Positions 10,413 through 20,341 of a stretch of DNA of 64,000 nt are shown here, one piece after another (within the stretch, counting starts at the first letter, position 1; the number at the start of each line of letters is the position of its first letter). Where the stretch lies: NCBI RefSeq assembly GCF_948329825.1, contig NZ_CAOJCM010000002.1, forward strand, positions 62,001-126,000, given 5' to 3'. The position numbers and the translations under genes were made by a program. The notes below the pieces were generated by a model, which saw nothing but the letters and a program-made list of their open reading frames with translations, had not been told where the DNA came from and did not search any database. The DNA is from Paenibacillus sp. JJ-100. GTDB lineage: Bacteria; Bacillota; Bacilli; Paenibacillales; Paenibacillaceae.

Positions 10413-10489
10413 TTTTACATTCAACCAATGAAGAATAAGTTCGTATTTAATGGGCAAGGATTGTGGATGTAGAGGATGGTGATCTGTAC

Positions 10490-11218
10490 ATGATGGAGGA
10501 AACTACGGTCGTTGCTGTTCGAGCAATAATCGCTTTTCTTACTTTGATTATCTATACACGGGTCTTAGGAAAGCAACAAATGGGCAACCTGACCTATTTC
10601 GATTATATTAACGGTATTACCATCGGTTCCATAGCCGGTACGTTTGCAACGAATTTGTCGTCCAAAGCATGGATTCATTTTGTGGCACTTACCATCTTCA
10701 CCTTAATCACGATCCTATTTCAATACATTACGCTGAAAAGCCCAGCCTTCTCCCTCATTATGGATTCCAATCCCACGCTGGTTATTCAGAACGGCAAAAT
10801 TCTGGAGCAAAATCTGAATAAAATGAGAGTGAAATTCGACGAACTCACGATGATGCTGCGGCAAAAAGATGTATTCGATATAACAACGGTCGACTACGGC
10901 ATTCTGGAACCCGATGGTACCCTCTCCATTGCGCTAAAACCAGAGAATCAGCCTGTAACCGCAAGTGATATGCATATGCACCCGCCCACTCAGAAGCTCA
11001 TGACCGAGCTTATTATTGACGGTGTCCTGATGAAAGAAAAACTAGCAGAGCGGAATAAGGACAATCGATGGTTAACAGAGCAATTGAAGAAACAAAACCT
11101 GTCGATTCAGGACATTGCATTTGCTGCTATTTTACCAAACGACAAGTTATATATTGATTTGTACAAAGATCATGTAACTGATAAGTCCGTAACAGATCAA
11201 AATAAGGTTCATAAATAA
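10490..11218 (+). CDS. YetF-like DUF421 membrane protein
   Basis: About 242 residues. Three N-terminal hydrophobic helices surround the family signature TRVLGKQQMGNLTYFDYINGITIGSIA. A soluble DUF421 (YetF) domain follows, with DELTMMLRQKDVFDITTVDYGILEPDG. The family consists of membrane proteins of unclear function, several of which are linked to spores in Bacillales. The family usually starts a few residues before the first helix, which fits the ATG at 10490. An upstream in-frame GTG at 10463 has a poorly spaced Shine-Dalgarno, so the start is uncertain. It probably forms an operon with the next gene. Confidence 0.85.
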   Translation: MMEETTVVAVRAIIAFLTLIIYTRVLGKQQMGNLTYFDYINGITIGSIAGTFATNLSSKAWIHFVALTIFTLITILFQYITLKSPAFSLIMDSNPTLVIQNGKILEQNLNKMRVKFDELTMMLRQKDVFDITTVDYGILEPDGTLSIALKPENQPVTASDMHMHPPTQKLMTELIIDGVLMKEKLAERNKDNRWLTEQLKKQNLSIQDIAFAAILPNDKLYIDLYKDHVTDKSVTDQNKVHK

Positions 11219-11269
11219 TGCTCTTCGTTGATCAGAACATTCTCCAGACCTGTGCCGGGAGGTTAGCAA

Positions 11270-11641
11270 ATGAAAAAGAAGACATGGCTGCTCTATGCGA
11301 TCCCGATCCTCATGCTGCTACTGTTCATTTCGATCATGGTTAGCGGCCCGATGCTCAAAAAACCTCTTGGCAAACACGATCGATTACTTGAATCAGTACA
11401 CTTGCTGGAGAAGCAGGTACAAGAAAAACAGTGGACTCAAGCCAAAGCTCAGGTGGATTATGCGATGCACGCTTGGGATCGGATCGTCAATCGTATACAA
11501 TTCAGCGTGGAGCGAGAAAGTATCTATGACATTTTGGGCGCACTTGCACGGATGAAAGGTGGCATTGCAGCCAAAGATGATCAGGCGATCTTGGAGGAAA
11601 TATATTACTTTTATGCGTTATGGGACAATCTTGGAAATTAG
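11270..11641 (+). CDS. DUF4363-family small membrane-anchored protein
   Basis: A 123-residue protein with one N-terminal membrane helix (LLYAIPILMLLLFISIMV) followed by a soluble helical domain. It matches the DUF4363 type often found directly after DUF421/YetF genes. A Shine-Dalgarno GGGAGG lies 7-8 nt before the ATG. The 51-nt gap to the upstream gene and the shared terminator downstream indicate one operon. The function is unknown; pairing with YetF suggests a joint membrane complex by inference. Confidence 0.8.
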   Translation: MKKKTWLLYAIPILMLLLFISIMVSGPMLKKPLGKHDRLLESVHLLEKQVQEKQWTQAKAQVDYAMHAWDRIVNRIQFSVERESIYDILGALARMKGGIAAKDDQAILEEIYYFYALWDNLGN

Positions 11642-11700
11642 TTTGATGTAGTAGTTGATGTAGTTCACACTGCTGCAAAGGGATAAATATAACATATAAA

Positions 11701-11733
11701 AAAGCACCTTCTTTTGGAGAAAGAAAGTGCTTT
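11701..11733. terminator. Bidirectional terminator between YetF/DUF4363 operon and M50 gene
   Basis: AAAGCACCTTCTTT pairs with AAAGAAAGTGCTTT (one mismatch), with A- and T-runs on both sides. It serves the convergent genes at 11641 and 11764. Confidence 0.88.
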
Positions 11734-11763
11734 TTATTCGTCCGACAAACTATTTCCATCATT

Positions 11764-12465
11764 CTATGCTCTGTTTAAACTACGAGATTTCGGCGCTCTT
11801 GCCGTACCCTCTTTGCGGAAGAAAAGAGTGAGAGCTCCCTTTGCACACCATAAGGCAAACAAAGCAAACAACGTGCCCCAGAATAGAGAAGGCAGAAATG
11901 TCTGTTGTGCCAGATTGGCAGCGTCTCCAGCCTGAGATGGACGAGTCCAAGACATCCAGCCGACATATAACGCACTGAGGACCGACTCTTCGAGTGTAAT
12001 AAAGGCCAGTAGCAGATAGTAATACTTTGCGATTTTGACTCCAAAAATCATAATAACGACATTCAAGGCGATAAATCCGGTCAACCACAACATGCCGAAT
12101 TCCCCTCTGACATACAATAACAGAGACACGAGGGCCACAGCTGTCATTATTCCCAATCCCCACATGTGCTGGCCTTTACGGTACAGATAAAATAACAACC
12201 ATGCAAAAAGTGATGCACCAATGTAACCTGCCAGTGAAACAAATATCGCTCTCCCCGATGTCAGCATAGACGAATATGTTACACCGCTATGGTCTGCATA
12301 CAATTCGATTCGCAACACCTTCCCCGATAAAACTAGCGTCATTAGAGCATGAGCGAATTCATGAATCATTGTATCCAGATTACGAAACAAAGACGAGAAC
12401 GGGATAAATCGGGTCAGGAATACAGAGGCCATGAGAAAAAGTATCGTTTTGAGCCACTTATTCAT
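11764..12465 (-). CDS. M50-type membrane metallopeptidase-like protein
   Basis: A 233-residue, strongly hydrophobic protein with about six predicted membrane segments. The motif IHEFAHALM (HExxH) sits in the first third, as in M50/site-2-protease-like proteins of the M50B group. A second zinc-ligand motif (NPDG or equivalent) is not evident, so activity is uncertain. I chose the ATG at 12465 (MNKWLK) because the extra codons of the longer frame encode AAGGAGG, which serves as its ribosome binding site. The neighbouring gene at 12514 has the same direction, so the two may be co-transcribed. The substrate is unknown. Confidence 0.78.
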   Translation of the reverse strand: MNKWLKTILFLMASVFLTRFIPFSSLFRNLDTMIHEFAHALMTLVLSGKVLRIELYADHSGVTYSSMLTSGRAIFVSLAGYIGASLFAWLLFYLYRKGQHMWGLGIMTAVALVSLLLYVRGEFGMLWLTGFIALNVVIMIFGVKIAKYYYLLLAFITLEESVLSALYVGWMSWTRPSQAGDAANLAQQTFLPSLFWGTLFALFALWCAKGALTLFFRKEGTARAPKSRSLNRA

Positions 12466-12513
12466 ACTACGGTCAGACCTCCTTACCTTCAATATAAGAG
12501 CCTATCCCATGTA

Positions 12514-12999
12514 CTACGTCAGGTTTCCCTGCTTCGTTCCGCTTTTAAAGTCTGAAGCACACTGCTCGATCCACCAACAGAAACTCCGATTATGTCCAAT
12601 GAAAAATGAAGACAGATCATATCGTCCACGCCCTGTCTCCAATGTAACCAGTAATCGATTTCGCATTCGCAGAAGTGCATAGCGTACAAACTGCTCGGCT
12701 GCTCGGCTCTGGATCAGTGTTACATATGCATATAGTGAATGATCGACAGGTTCATCCAGCGGACTAACACCAGCACAGGAAAACTCGGTCTCCACCCCTG
12801 CTTCCTCCAGCAGGCTCAGTGTGCGAACCAGTTCTACATCGACCTCTATCCCATTCCATATCGCAGTCCGTTTGGGCAACACAGTTCGTTTATCCCGTTC
12901 TGTCCAGTGCAGGAGTTCCTGTTTTCGCCTTCTCCACAGATGAGCAGGCTGTTCACTCAACAACAGTTCCTGCTCCTCAAATTCTTCATGTACGTTCAT
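12514..12999 (-). CDS. Uncharacterised conserved-looking protein (161 aa)
   Basis: I do not recognise a family. The protein is soluble and has no signal peptide or membrane segment. The N-terminal 35 residues are acidic and Glu-rich, followed by a basic stretch (WRRRKQELLHW). The middle has ETEFSCAGVSPLDEPVDHSLYAYVTL, and the end is aromatic and Cys-containing (FIGHNRSFCWWIEQC). I chose the ATG at 12999 because GGAGG is then spaced 6 nt away. It lies 48 nt upstream of the M50-like gene, so the two may form an operon. Codon usage looks like that of its neighbours, which supports a real gene. Confidence 0.65.
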   Translation of the reverse strand: MNVHEEFEEQELLLSEQPAHLWRRRKQELLHWTERDKRTVLPKRTAIWNGIEVDVELVRTLSLLEEAGVETEFSCAGVSPLDEPVDHSLYAYVTLIQSRAAEQFVRYALLRMRNRLLVTLETGRGRYDLSSFFIGHNRSFCWWIEQCASDFKSGTKQGNLT

Positions 13000-13232
13000 C
13001 ATGTTCCTCCAGATCTGCATATCCGATATTCTCCTTCAACAAAAGAACACAGTCCTGTACTCTCTGCATTGCAAGAGACAAACGGATCTTCGTGTTCGTT
13101 CATTGGCACGTTGTTATATTGTACCTTTTTCAGTACCAAGCATCAAATAAGATGAAGGAAGCAGATCGATGTATGTTGTGACAAGTACAAGCATATATTT
13201 TAGCAATGTTGTAATAACGGAGGTCTTTATTC

Positions 13233-14279
13233 ATGAGAATGGCAGCTAGTCTGAAGCTCCTAACCTTCATCGTTCCGTTTGCGTTTCTGGTTCCGGTAAC
13301 CATTGCATTGGCCCCTGATCTGAACAAGATCTGGAATAGCGAAGCGCTACAGAATATAAAAACGGTATTTGTCAGCATTTTTCTGGAAGCGGCCCCCTTT
13401 TTGTTAATGGGTGTTCTGTTGTCCTCTCTTATGCAGTGGTTCGTATCCGAAGAGATGGTACGTAGACTCACTCCTAAACATCCTGTTGGCGGTGTACTCG
13501 TGGCCGGATTGCTCGGATTGATCTTTCCGATCTGTGAATGCGGAATGATCCCCGTTGTGCGGCGTCTTATGCATAAAGGCATGCCCGCGTACATTGCAGT
13601 GACATTCATATTAAGCGGACCTGTCGTGAACCCGATTGTGTTTACTGCAACGTTGCTGGCTTTTCCTAATCATCCAGAGATCACTGTTGCTCGCATGGGA
13701 TTGGCTTTTGCTGTAGCAGCTGCTGTTGGAGGGCTAGTGTATTTGTTCGTTAAACATAATCCTCTGCGCATACCCAACGTTGCGGCAGTCGAAGTAAAGA
13801 CACACCCTGGTTTCAGGATGGCTTCTTCTCCGTCCCAACAAACTACAGATGCTCATCAGCATCATCACACACATCCCAAGAGCTGGCGTAGCTTTTTCAT
13901 TCATGCTGGAGACGAGTTTGTGGATATGAGTAAATATCTGGTGATTGGTGCCTTGATTACAGCTTGTATCCAGACCTTTGTCAGCCGAAGTGACTTGATT
14001 TCACTGGGTAACGGTCCTGTAGCGTCTTATGTTTTTATGATGGGCTTTGCTTATGTATTGTCTTTATGTTCCACCTCAGATGCTTTTGTTGCTTCCGCTT
14101 TCTCCCATACGTTTGCTTTAGGTCCACTGATTTCCTTCCTTGTACTCGGACCGATGTTGGATCTCAAGAGCACATTGATGCTGCTCTCTACCTTCCGCAC
14201 CCGCTTCGTCATCGGAGTATGCCTGGCCATCGTATTCTTCGTATTTGCGGGGTCATGGCTTGTGAACTTTTTAGGATAA
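13233..14279 (+). CDS. YcgR/YraQ-type permease (DUF318)
   Basis: A 348-residue membrane protein with about eight predicted helices in two halves, separated by a His-rich cytoplasmic or periplasmic loop (HQHHHTHPK near residues 209-217). The PFLLMGVLLSSLMQWFV and GLIFPICECGMIPVVRRL blocks with the CEC motif are typical of DUF318/ArsP-like permeases. The next gene is its usual partner (TIGR03943/YcgQ type). The His-rich loop and CEC motif suggest metal handling, but the substrate is not established. It is preceded by a good Shine-Dalgarno (CGGAGG). Confidence 0.88.
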   Translation: MRMAASLKLLTFIVPFAFLVPVTIALAPDLNKIWNSEALQNIKTVFVSIFLEAAPFLLMGVLLSSLMQWFVSEEMVRRLTPKHPVGGVLVAGLLGLIFPICECGMIPVVRRLMHKGMPAYIAVTFILSGPVVNPIVFTATLLAFPNHPEITVARMGLAFAVAAAVGGLVYLFVKHNPLRIPNVAAVEVKTHPGFRMASSPSQQTTDAHQHHHTHPKSWRSFFIHAGDEFVDMSKYLVIGALITACIQTFVSRSDLISLGNGPVASYVFMMGFAYVLSLCSTSDAFVASAFSHTFALGPLISFLVLGPMLDLKSTLMLLSTFRTRFVIGVCLAIVFFVFAGSWLVNFLG

Positions 14280-14380
14280 TAGATCCAAAATATATTAATC
14301 CCATGAATCATTCATATCATTAACTACTTTATACCCGTAATTTCATCCACTCATTAAATTGCTTAAGAGAAAGGAGTGAA

Positions 14381-15391
14381 GTGAGGATCATGAGTCACAC
14401 AACAAGTCCAACATATCGCACGGCGACTAAAAATTTCTTCTCAAATTCAGCTTCGATTCGTTTCCATACCCTGATCCGAGCAACTTGGATTGGCAGTATG
14501 GCTGTCTATATTATGCACCTCCAATCAACGAACTCATTGCATTATTATTTAGCTCCCACGATGCAGAAGCTATTACTCGGTTGTGTTATCCCTTTCATAT
14601 TTATTGCGATCGTTATGGCCTGTCATGCTTTATTTGGTCGAAATGAATTCGATTGTGGTTGTGAACATCCCCCTCCTTCGGGAATCATACGAAGCACGCT
14701 GATTTATGGCCTCATTGCTTTGCCTTTAATTCTGGGATTTCTTCTGCCCGATCAAGCCTTAGGCAGTTCTATGGCGAGTCAGAAAGGCATGTCTTTAACG
14801 TATGCTCCACCTGAAATAAGGCGTAAAGAGCCTTTGCCAAATTCCACCCCTCGCTTAGATGTACAAGACATTACAGTACCACAAGATGTGAACCTTTCAG
14901 ATACACCTGCTAGCGTGAAGTTTGTTCCGCCAGATGAATACAGCCGCGAATTCGCGGAACTGGCAGAAAAATTATATGAACAGCCTGTCATTGAAGTACA
15001 TCAAGAGATATTTTCTGAGACACTCGGTACCCTGGATATGTTTCAGCGCCAGTTCTCTGGTAAAAAGATTACACTAACCGGCTTTGTATACCGAGATGAA
15101 GGTATGAAACATGATTCTCATTTTGCACTCGGGCGTTTTCTCGTCATGTGTTGTCCAGCAGACGCAGCTCCCTTTGGTGTGATGATACACATCCCCGATG
15201 CTAACAATTTAAAGAAAGATAGCTGGGTTCAGGTTACCGGAACGATTGGCTCCGCTCAAGTTGATGGTCGAGATACGATGGAGATTCAGGCAGCGCAAGT
15301 GACAGCGATTGATCAACCAGCCACCCCTTACATCTACACCAACGCAGACTCGGTTAAGGCATATGATGCGATTATGAGTAAGCAGAGATAA
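14381..15391 (+). CDS. YcgQ-type putative permease subunit (TIGR03943 family)
   Basis: About 333-336 residues. Three N-terminal membrane segments are followed by a large extracytoplasmic domain with the family features: NEFDCGCEHP between the helices, GKKITLTGFVYRDEG, and RFLVMCCPADAAPFGVMI with a Cys pair. The start is either the GTG at 14381, with AAGGAG only 4 nt away, or the ATG at 14390 (MSHTTS); the sequence does not decide. It is paired with the YcgR-type permease upstream (101-nt gap), and the two probably form one transporter. Cysteines in both proteins would suit a metal or metal-thiol substrate, which is inference. Confidence 0.85.
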   Translation: MRIMSHTTSPTYRTATKNFFSNSASIRFHTLIRATWIGSMAVYIMHLQSTNSLHYYLAPTMQKLLLGCVIPFIFIAIVMACHALFGRNEFDCGCEHPPPSGIIRSTLIYGLIALPLILGFLLPDQALGSSMASQKGMSLTYAPPEIRRKEPLPNSTPRLDVQDITVPQDVNLSDTPASVKFVPPDEYSREFAELAEKLYEQPVIEVHQEIFSETLGTLDMFQRQFSGKKITLTGFVYRDEGMKHDSHFALGRFLVMCCPADAAPFGVMIHIPDANNLKKDSWVQVTGTIGSAQVDGRDTMEIQAAQVTAIDQPATPYIYTNADSVKAYDAIMSKQR

Positions 15392-15470
15392 TCCTTAGAA
15401 AGTTTTAGAATCCTAGGAGATATCATCCCCCTCCTGCTACCTTATGGATACGATAATGAATACACAAAAA

Positions 15471-15500
15471 AGGACGGGCAGAAAAGTTCTGCTCCGTCCT
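15471..15500 (-). terminator. Terminator of the deo/pdp operon (possibly bidirectional)
   Basis: AGGACGGGCAGAA pairs with TTCTGCTCCGTCCT with a 3-nt loop. On the minus strand TTTTTTGTG follows, so it terminates pdp. It may also stop the YcgQ-type transcript. Confidence 0.88.
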
Positions 15501-15521
15501 AAACGTGATGATATGATTATT

Positions 15522-16823
15522 TTATTCTGTTACGATATCATGAACCAATACAGGTGCATTAGCTTGATCTGCAATCGTAATGTTTTCCTTGATTTTCGCA
15601 ATAACATCAGCCACATCTTCACGATTAGCGTGAATTGTTACCAAAGATTCGCCCGCTTTTACAGGATCGCCCACTTTTTTGTTCAGCATGAGTCCCACGG
15701 CCAGATCAATCTCAGATTCTTTGGTTGCGCGTCCAGCACCGAGAAGCATAGCAGCTGTTCCGATCTCGTCTGCAACGATTCCTGCAACATACCCGTCGCG
15801 ATCTGCAGGCACTTCAATCAGGTATTGAGCCTGTGGCAAACGTTCTGGATGATCCACTACGGAAGCGTCCCCGCCTTGGTTCGCCAAGAAATGTTTGAAC
15901 TTCTCCAGAGCTTTACCATTCTGAATGACTTCTCTGAGCTTTTGTTCAGCCTGCTCCAGTGAATCTGCTTTGCCTGCAAGGAATACCATCTGACGTCCGA
16001 GTGCCAGACACAGCTCTTCCAGATCTTTCGGACCTTTACCTTGTAGCGTCAGAATCGCTTCTTTGACTTCCAGAGCATTACCGATAGCAAAACCTAGTGG
16101 CTGGGACATGTCGGAGATGACCGCCATCGTCTTACGGCCCACATTGTTACCTATGCTAACCATAGCATGTGCCAATTCTTTAGCATCTTCGGTTGTTTTC
16201 ATGAACGCGCCTGCGCCTGTTTTTACATCCAGTACAATGGCATCTGCACCGGCTGCAATTTTCTTACTCATGATGGAACTTGCAATCAGTGGAATCGAGT
16301 TCACGGTTGCCGTTACGTCACGCAGAGCATACAGCTTTTTGTCAGCAGGCGTGAGATTCCCACTTTGACCAATAACCGCTACTTTGTGTTCGTTCACGAG
16401 ACGAATAAATTCTTCTTTTTCAAGCTCCACGTGGAATCCCGCAACGGATTCCAGCTTGTCCGTTGTGCCCCCTGTGTGACCCAAACCACGACCAGACATC
16501 TTCGCTACAGGTACATCAAGCGCAGCCACGAGCGGTGCCAGCACTAGAGTTGTCGTGTCACCTACGCCACCAGTGGAGTGTTTATCTACTTTGACGCCTT
16601 CAATCGCAGACAGATCAATGGTTTCACCCGAGTTTACCATCGACATGGTCAAGTCTGCACGCTCTTTATCTGTCATATCGTTAAAAAATACAGCCATTGC
16701 CCATGCGCTAACCTGATAATCTGGAATATCTCCTTTTGTATAGCCTTGGACGACAAAATCGATTTCCTCTGTTGTCAGTTCTTTTCTGTCACGCTTTTTC
16801 TCAATAATATCTACCATTCTCAT
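15522..16823 (-). CDS. pdp: Pyrimidine-nucleoside phosphorylase
   Basis: A 433-residue protein that cleaves uridine, thymidine and deoxyuridine with phosphate to the base and (deoxy)ribose-1-phosphate. The family signature [16 protein letters not shown], the phosphate-binding KHSTGGVGD and the [20 protein letters not shown] block are all present, and the length is typical. It is the last gene of the nupC-deoB-deoD-pdp run, with a strong terminator downstream. The start ATG has AAGGGAG 8 nt upstream. Confidence 0.97.
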   Translation of the reverse strand: MRMVDIIEKKRDRKELTTEEIDFVVQGYTKGDIPDYQVSAWAMAVFFNDMTDKERADLTMSMVNSGETIDLSAIEGVKVDKHSTGGVGDTTTLVLAPLVAALDVPVAKMSGRGLGHTGGTTDKLESVAGFHVELEKEEFIRLVNEHKVAVIGQSGNLTPADKKLYALRDVTATVNSIPLIASSIMSKKIAAGADAIVLDVKTGAGAFMKTTEDAKELAHAMVSIGNNVGRKTMAVISDMSQPLGFAIGNALEVKEAILTLQGKGPKDLEELCLALGRQMVFLAGKADSLEQAEQKLREVIQNGKALEKFKHFLANQGGDASVVDHPERLPQAQYLIEVPADRDGYVAGIVADEIGTAAMLLGAGRATKESEIDLAVGLMLNKKVGDPVKAGESLVTIHANREDVADVIAKIKENITIADQANAPVLVHDIVTE

Positions 16824-16941
16824 GATGATCTCTCCCTTGTGTAAAATCGATTATATAGAACACGCGTTTCGCATTAACGTTCCGGTTCCGGATCTTCTTA
16901 TCCGGTTCCTCCACTCCGTGCTTCAGTATCAAATTCGATGT

Positions 16942-17649
16942 TTACAAAGTAATTGCTGTATCCAACGCCACAACCATCATGTCGTTGAATGTCTTCTGGC
17001 GCTCTTCAGCAGAAGTTTCTTCGCCTGTGAGCAGGTGATCACTTACAGTCAAGATCGTCAATGCATTCACACCGAACTTGGCAGCAATAGTATACAGTGC
17101 AGTCGTCTCCATCTCCACGCCAAGAACACCATGTTTCATCAATTTTTCAGTAATGGAGCGATCGTCGCGATAGAATGTATCCGAACTGAACACGTTACCT
17201 ACATGGATTTTCATGCCTTTTGCTGTTGCACGGTCATAAGCTTCCTTCAATAGCGAGAATGTAGCAATTGGTGAAAAATCGTATCCGCCAAAAACATGTT
17301 TGTTCATACTGGAATCCGTACAAGCCGCTTGAGCAAGAATGATATCACGCACATGAACATGCTCCTGCATTCCGCCGCACGTACCTACACGGATCAGGTT
17401 TTTCACGCCGTATTCACTAATAAGCTCATTCGCATAGATAGCAAAGGAAGGAATCCCCATACCTGAACCTTGGACCGAAATCCGGTGACCTTGATATGTG
17501 CCTGTGAATCCAAGCATGCCACGAACCTCGTTATAACATACAACGTCATCCAGATACGTATCAGCGATATACTTCGCACGCAGTGGATCTCCTGGTAAAA
17601 GGATTGTTTCTGCAATATCTCCTGGTTTTGCTCCGATATGTGTGCTCAT
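16942..17649 (-). CDS. deoD: Purine-nucleoside phosphorylase, DeoD type
   Basis: A 235-residue hexameric-type purine nucleoside phosphorylase. Motifs include the phosphate-site [26 protein letters not shown] and RVGTCG, and the catalytic-region [10 protein letters not shown] with Asp. It converts purine (deoxy)nucleosides to base and (deoxy)ribose-1-phosphate. It starts at an ATG after CGGAGGAG and lies between deoB and pdp in the same operon. Confidence 0.97.
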   Translation of the reverse strand: MSTHIGAKPGDIAETILLPGDPLRAKYIADTYLDDVVCYNEVRGMLGFTGTYQGHRISVQGSGMGIPSFAIYANELISEYGVKNLIRVGTCGGMQEHVHVRDIILAQAACTDSSMNKHVFGGYDFSPIATFSLLKEAYDRATAKGMKIHVGNVFSSDTFYRDDRSITEKLMKHGVLGVEMETTALYTIAAKFGVNALTILTVSDHLLTGEETSAEERQKTFNDMMVVALDTAITL

Positions 17650-17732
17650 TTAATCTCCTCCGAATATATGTGATCTTATTTATCGATGTTGAGAATACCG
17701 TGGTGTATTCCTGATGTGACGCAACCGTTTCT

Positions 17733-18911
17733 CTATTTCAGTTCACTCAAGAAGCTTTTCCCATACTCTGGCAATTTCACACCAAAATTATCGGCTACCG
17801 TTGCACCAATGTCAGCAAAAGTACTGCGAAGATCCAACTGTTTACCCTCTTCAAAACGAGGAGAGTACGCAAGCAGTGGTACATATTCACGTGTGTGATC
17901 TGTACCACGGTATGTTGGATCGTTACCATGGTCAGCTGTAATCAGCAGCAGGTCATCGTTTGTCATTTTCGCAAAAATCTCGGGTAGACGTGCATCATAA
18001 TCTTCAAGAGCTTGCGCATATCCTTGCGGATCACGGCGGTGTCCGTACAGTGCATCAAAATCAACCAGGTTCAGGAAGCTGAGTCCAGTGAACTCTTCAT
18101 CCAATGTTTCAGACAACTTGTCCATACCATCCATATTAGAAACGGTACGTACCGCTTTCGTTACACCCTCACCGTCATAAATGTCGGAGATTTTTCCCAA
18201 GGCAATAACATCCAGTCCGCCATCTTTTAGTTCATTCATCACTGTACGACCAAATGGTTTGAGTGCATAGTCATGACGATTCGCTGTACGTTTCCAGTTC
18301 CCCGCTTCACCTACGAAAGGACGGGCAATAATGCGACCCAGCATGTATGGATCTTCAAGTGTAATTTCACGGCAGAATTCACAGATCTCATATAGTTCTT
18401 TCAAAGGAACAACATCTTCATGCGCTGCAATTTGCAGCACCGAGTCGGCTGAAGTGTATACGATCAGCGCGCCTGTTTCCACATGTTCCGCACCCAGCTC
18501 ATCCAAAATCTCCGTGCCGCTGGCTGGTTTATTCCCGATCACCTTACGGCCTGTCTTCTCCTCGATGCGATGAATCAGCTCATCTGGAAAGCCGTTCTCG
18601 AATACACGGAAAGGTGTATCGATGTACAGACCCATGATCTCCCAGTGACCTGTCATCGTGTCTTTGCCCCGGGAGGCCTCCTGCATTTTGGTGTAATATG
18701 CCTTAGGTTTATCCGCAACGGGAATCCCTTGAATTTCTTTAATATTGGATAGTCCAAGACTCGCCATATTCGGCATCTTCAGACCTCCTCGTTCACGTGC
18801 AATATGACCTAACGTATCCACGTCAAAATCATCGAATTCTGCTGCATCTGGCGCTTCACCAATTCCCACAGAATCCATTACGATTAGATGTACTCTTTTG
18901 AATGTTGACAT
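17733..18911 (-). CDS. deoB: Phosphopentomutase
   Basis: A 392-residue member of the alkaline phosphatase superfamily that moves phosphate from C1 to C5 of (deoxy)ribose. The metal and phosphoryl sites are visible: [12 protein letters not shown] near the N-terminus and [22 protein letters not shown] near the C-terminus. Its product, deoxyribose-5-phosphate, feeds DeoC encoded upstream. It sits 30 nt after nupC in the same transcript. Confidence 0.97.
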   Translation of the reverse strand: MSTFKRVHLIVMDSVGIGEAPDAAEFDDFDVDTLGHIARERGGLKMPNMASLGLSNIKEIQGIPVADKPKAYYTKMQEASRGKDTMTGHWEIMGLYIDTPFRVFENGFPDELIHRIEEKTGRKVIGNKPASGTEILDELGAEHVETGALIVYTSADSVLQIAAHEDVVPLKELYEICEFCREITLEDPYMLGRIIARPFVGEAGNWKRTANRHDYALKPFGRTVMNELKDGGLDVIALGKISDIYDGEGVTKAVRTVSNMDGMDKLSETLDEEFTGLSFLNLVDFDALYGHRRDPQGYAQALEDYDARLPEIFAKMTNDDLLLITADHGNDPTYRGTDHTREYVPLLAYSPRFEEGKQLDLRSTFADIGATVADNFGVKLPEYGKSFLSELK

Positions 18912-18941
18912 AACTCACAGCACTCCTTCCAATAATCCAGC

Positions 18942-20123
18942 TTACAAGAACAGTCCAGTAATGATCGCTGACAGTACGCTGACAAGCGATGCACCGTAAA
19001 GCAACTTCAGACCGAAGCGGGCAACTACGTTCCCTTGTTTCTCATGAAGTCCTTTTACCGCACCGGCAATAATACCGATGGAAGAGAAGTTGGCGAAGGA
19101 TACGAGGAAGACCGATACGATCCCTGTTGTTCTGGCAGTCAACTCGGTTTGTTGGCTCAGATCCAGCATCGCTACGAATTCGTTGGATACCATTTTGGTA
19201 GCCATAATACTTCCCGCTTGAATCGCTTCTTGCCAAGGGACACCCATAATAAAAGCAAAAGGTGCAAACACATACCCAAGCAGTTGCTGAAATGAAATAC
19301 CAATCAATGAACTGAAAATGCCGTTAACCAAGGCAATCAAGGCAACAAAACCAATCAACATCGCTGCCACGATAATAGCGACCTTGAAACCGTCCATAAT
19401 GTATTCACCCAGCATTTCGAAAAACGATTGTTTCTCATCTTCCTGCACTTCCAATATATCTTCTTCCGCCGTCACCCGATACGGGTTCACAATGGAAGCA
19501 ATGATAAAACCGCCGAAAAGGTTAAGCACCAACGCTGTAACGACATATTTCGGATCAATCATTGTCATATATGCACCCACGATGGACATGGATACTGTGG
19601 ACATAGCTGAGGCACAAAGGGTGTAAAGTCGATGCTTTGGCAGTAATCCAATTTGCTTTTTCACCGAGATAAACACTTCGGATTGGCCCAGAATAGCCGA
19701 AGCAACCGCGTTATAAGACTCCAACTTGCCCATTCCATTGATTTTACTTAGTACCAGACCAATATATCTTATAACAAAAGGCAAAATTCGGATATACTGC
19801 AATATCCCAATCAAGGCAGAAATGACCACGATCGGCATCAGTACACTCAGGAAAAACGGCGCGCCGCCTTCTATGTTCAATAATCCCCCGAAAACAAAAC
19901 CAATACCTTCATTGGCATAAGCCAGCAATGCGTTAAACGCACTCGAGAATTTAGAAACAAGGTACGTTCCAGCCACCGTATTCAGCAAGAAATAGGCAAG
20001 AACAATTTGTAAAACAATCATTACCGCAAGCGGTCGATATCGAATCTGTTTCTTCCCGTTACTGGCAATGTACGCCAGTCCAAAAACAACGATTAAGCCC
20101 AAAATGGCAATAAGATATTTCAT
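18942..20123 (-). CDS. nupC: Concentrative nucleoside transporter (CNT family, NupC-like)
   Basis: A 393-residue membrane protein of the CNT family (H+ or Na+ coupled nucleoside uptake). It shows [21 protein letters not shown], the QSEVFISVK motif that lines the nucleoside site, and the C-terminal [20 protein letters not shown] chose the ATG at 20123 because AAAGGAG lies upstream; the longer frame to 20207 runs through the leader. It is the first gene after an intra-cluster hairpin and a cre-like site, so it may have its own promoter in addition to read-through from deoC. Confidence 0.95.
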   Translation of the reverse strand: MKYLIAILGLIVVFGLAYIASNGKKQIRYRPLAVMIVLQIVLAYFLLNTVAGTYLVSKFSSAFNALLAYANEGIGFVFGGLLNIEGGAPFFLSVLMPIVVISALIGILQYIRILPFVIRYIGLVLSKINGMGKLESYNAVASAILGQSEVFISVKKQIGLLPKHRLYTLCASAMSTVSMSIVGAYMTMIDPKYVVTALVLNLFGGFIIASIVNPYRVTAEEDILEVQEDEKQSFFEMLGEYIMDGFKVAIIVAAMLIGFVALIALVNGIFSSLIGISFQQLLGYVFAPFAFIMGVPWQEAIQAGSIMATKMVSNEFVAMLDLSQQTELTARTTGIVSVFLVSFANFSSIGIIAGAVKGLHEKQGNVVARFGLKLLYGASLVSVLSAIITGLFL

Positions 20124-20226
20124 GTGATTTCTCCTTTGAAAGATAGTTAATCCCGTTGTGTAAACACTCAAAGGGTTACTAAATGTTATTTTAGACAATT
20201 TCGACAATTATAATTTCAGAAATTTT

Positions 20227-20240
20227 ATTAAGCGCTTACA
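20227..20240. promoter_or_regulatory. Candidate cre (CcpA) site upstream of nupC
   Basis: On the minus strand it reads TGTAAGCGCTTAAT, a near match to TGWNANCGNTNWCA with only the last two positions different. It lies about 104 bp before the nupC start, between nupC and the deoC-nupC hairpin. Confidence 0.55.
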
Positions 20241-20284
20241 AACCATAGAAAACATCTTTTCGTCTATTATTTTGATAAAAATTT

Positions 20285-20322
20285 CCTGAACCTTGTCATT
20301 TTTTTTTAAAACAAGGTTCAGG
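20285..20322 (-). terminator. Hairpin between deoC and nupC
   Basis: CCTGAACCTTGT pairs perfectly with ACAAGGTTCAGG around a 14-nt AT-rich loop. On the minus strand an AAATTTTTATC tail follows. It may be a partial terminator that lowers expression of nupC and downstream genes relative to deoC. Confidence 0.7.
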
Positions 20323-20341
20323 ACAAACGACTCTTGGTGTC

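Noticed and set aside
13180-13232. Possible Zur box upstream of the YcgR-type gene
   Set aside because: Only a TGTAATAAC fragment resembles the Zur consensus; there is no dyad.
13130-13609. Minus-strand frame of 159 aa over the YcgR-type gene
   Set aside because: Antisense shadow with no family resemblance.
15444-15962. Plus-strand frame of 172 aa over the end of pdp
   Set aside because: It is antisense to pdp, runs through the terminator hairpin and has a Cys/Phe-rich composition typical of shadow frames.
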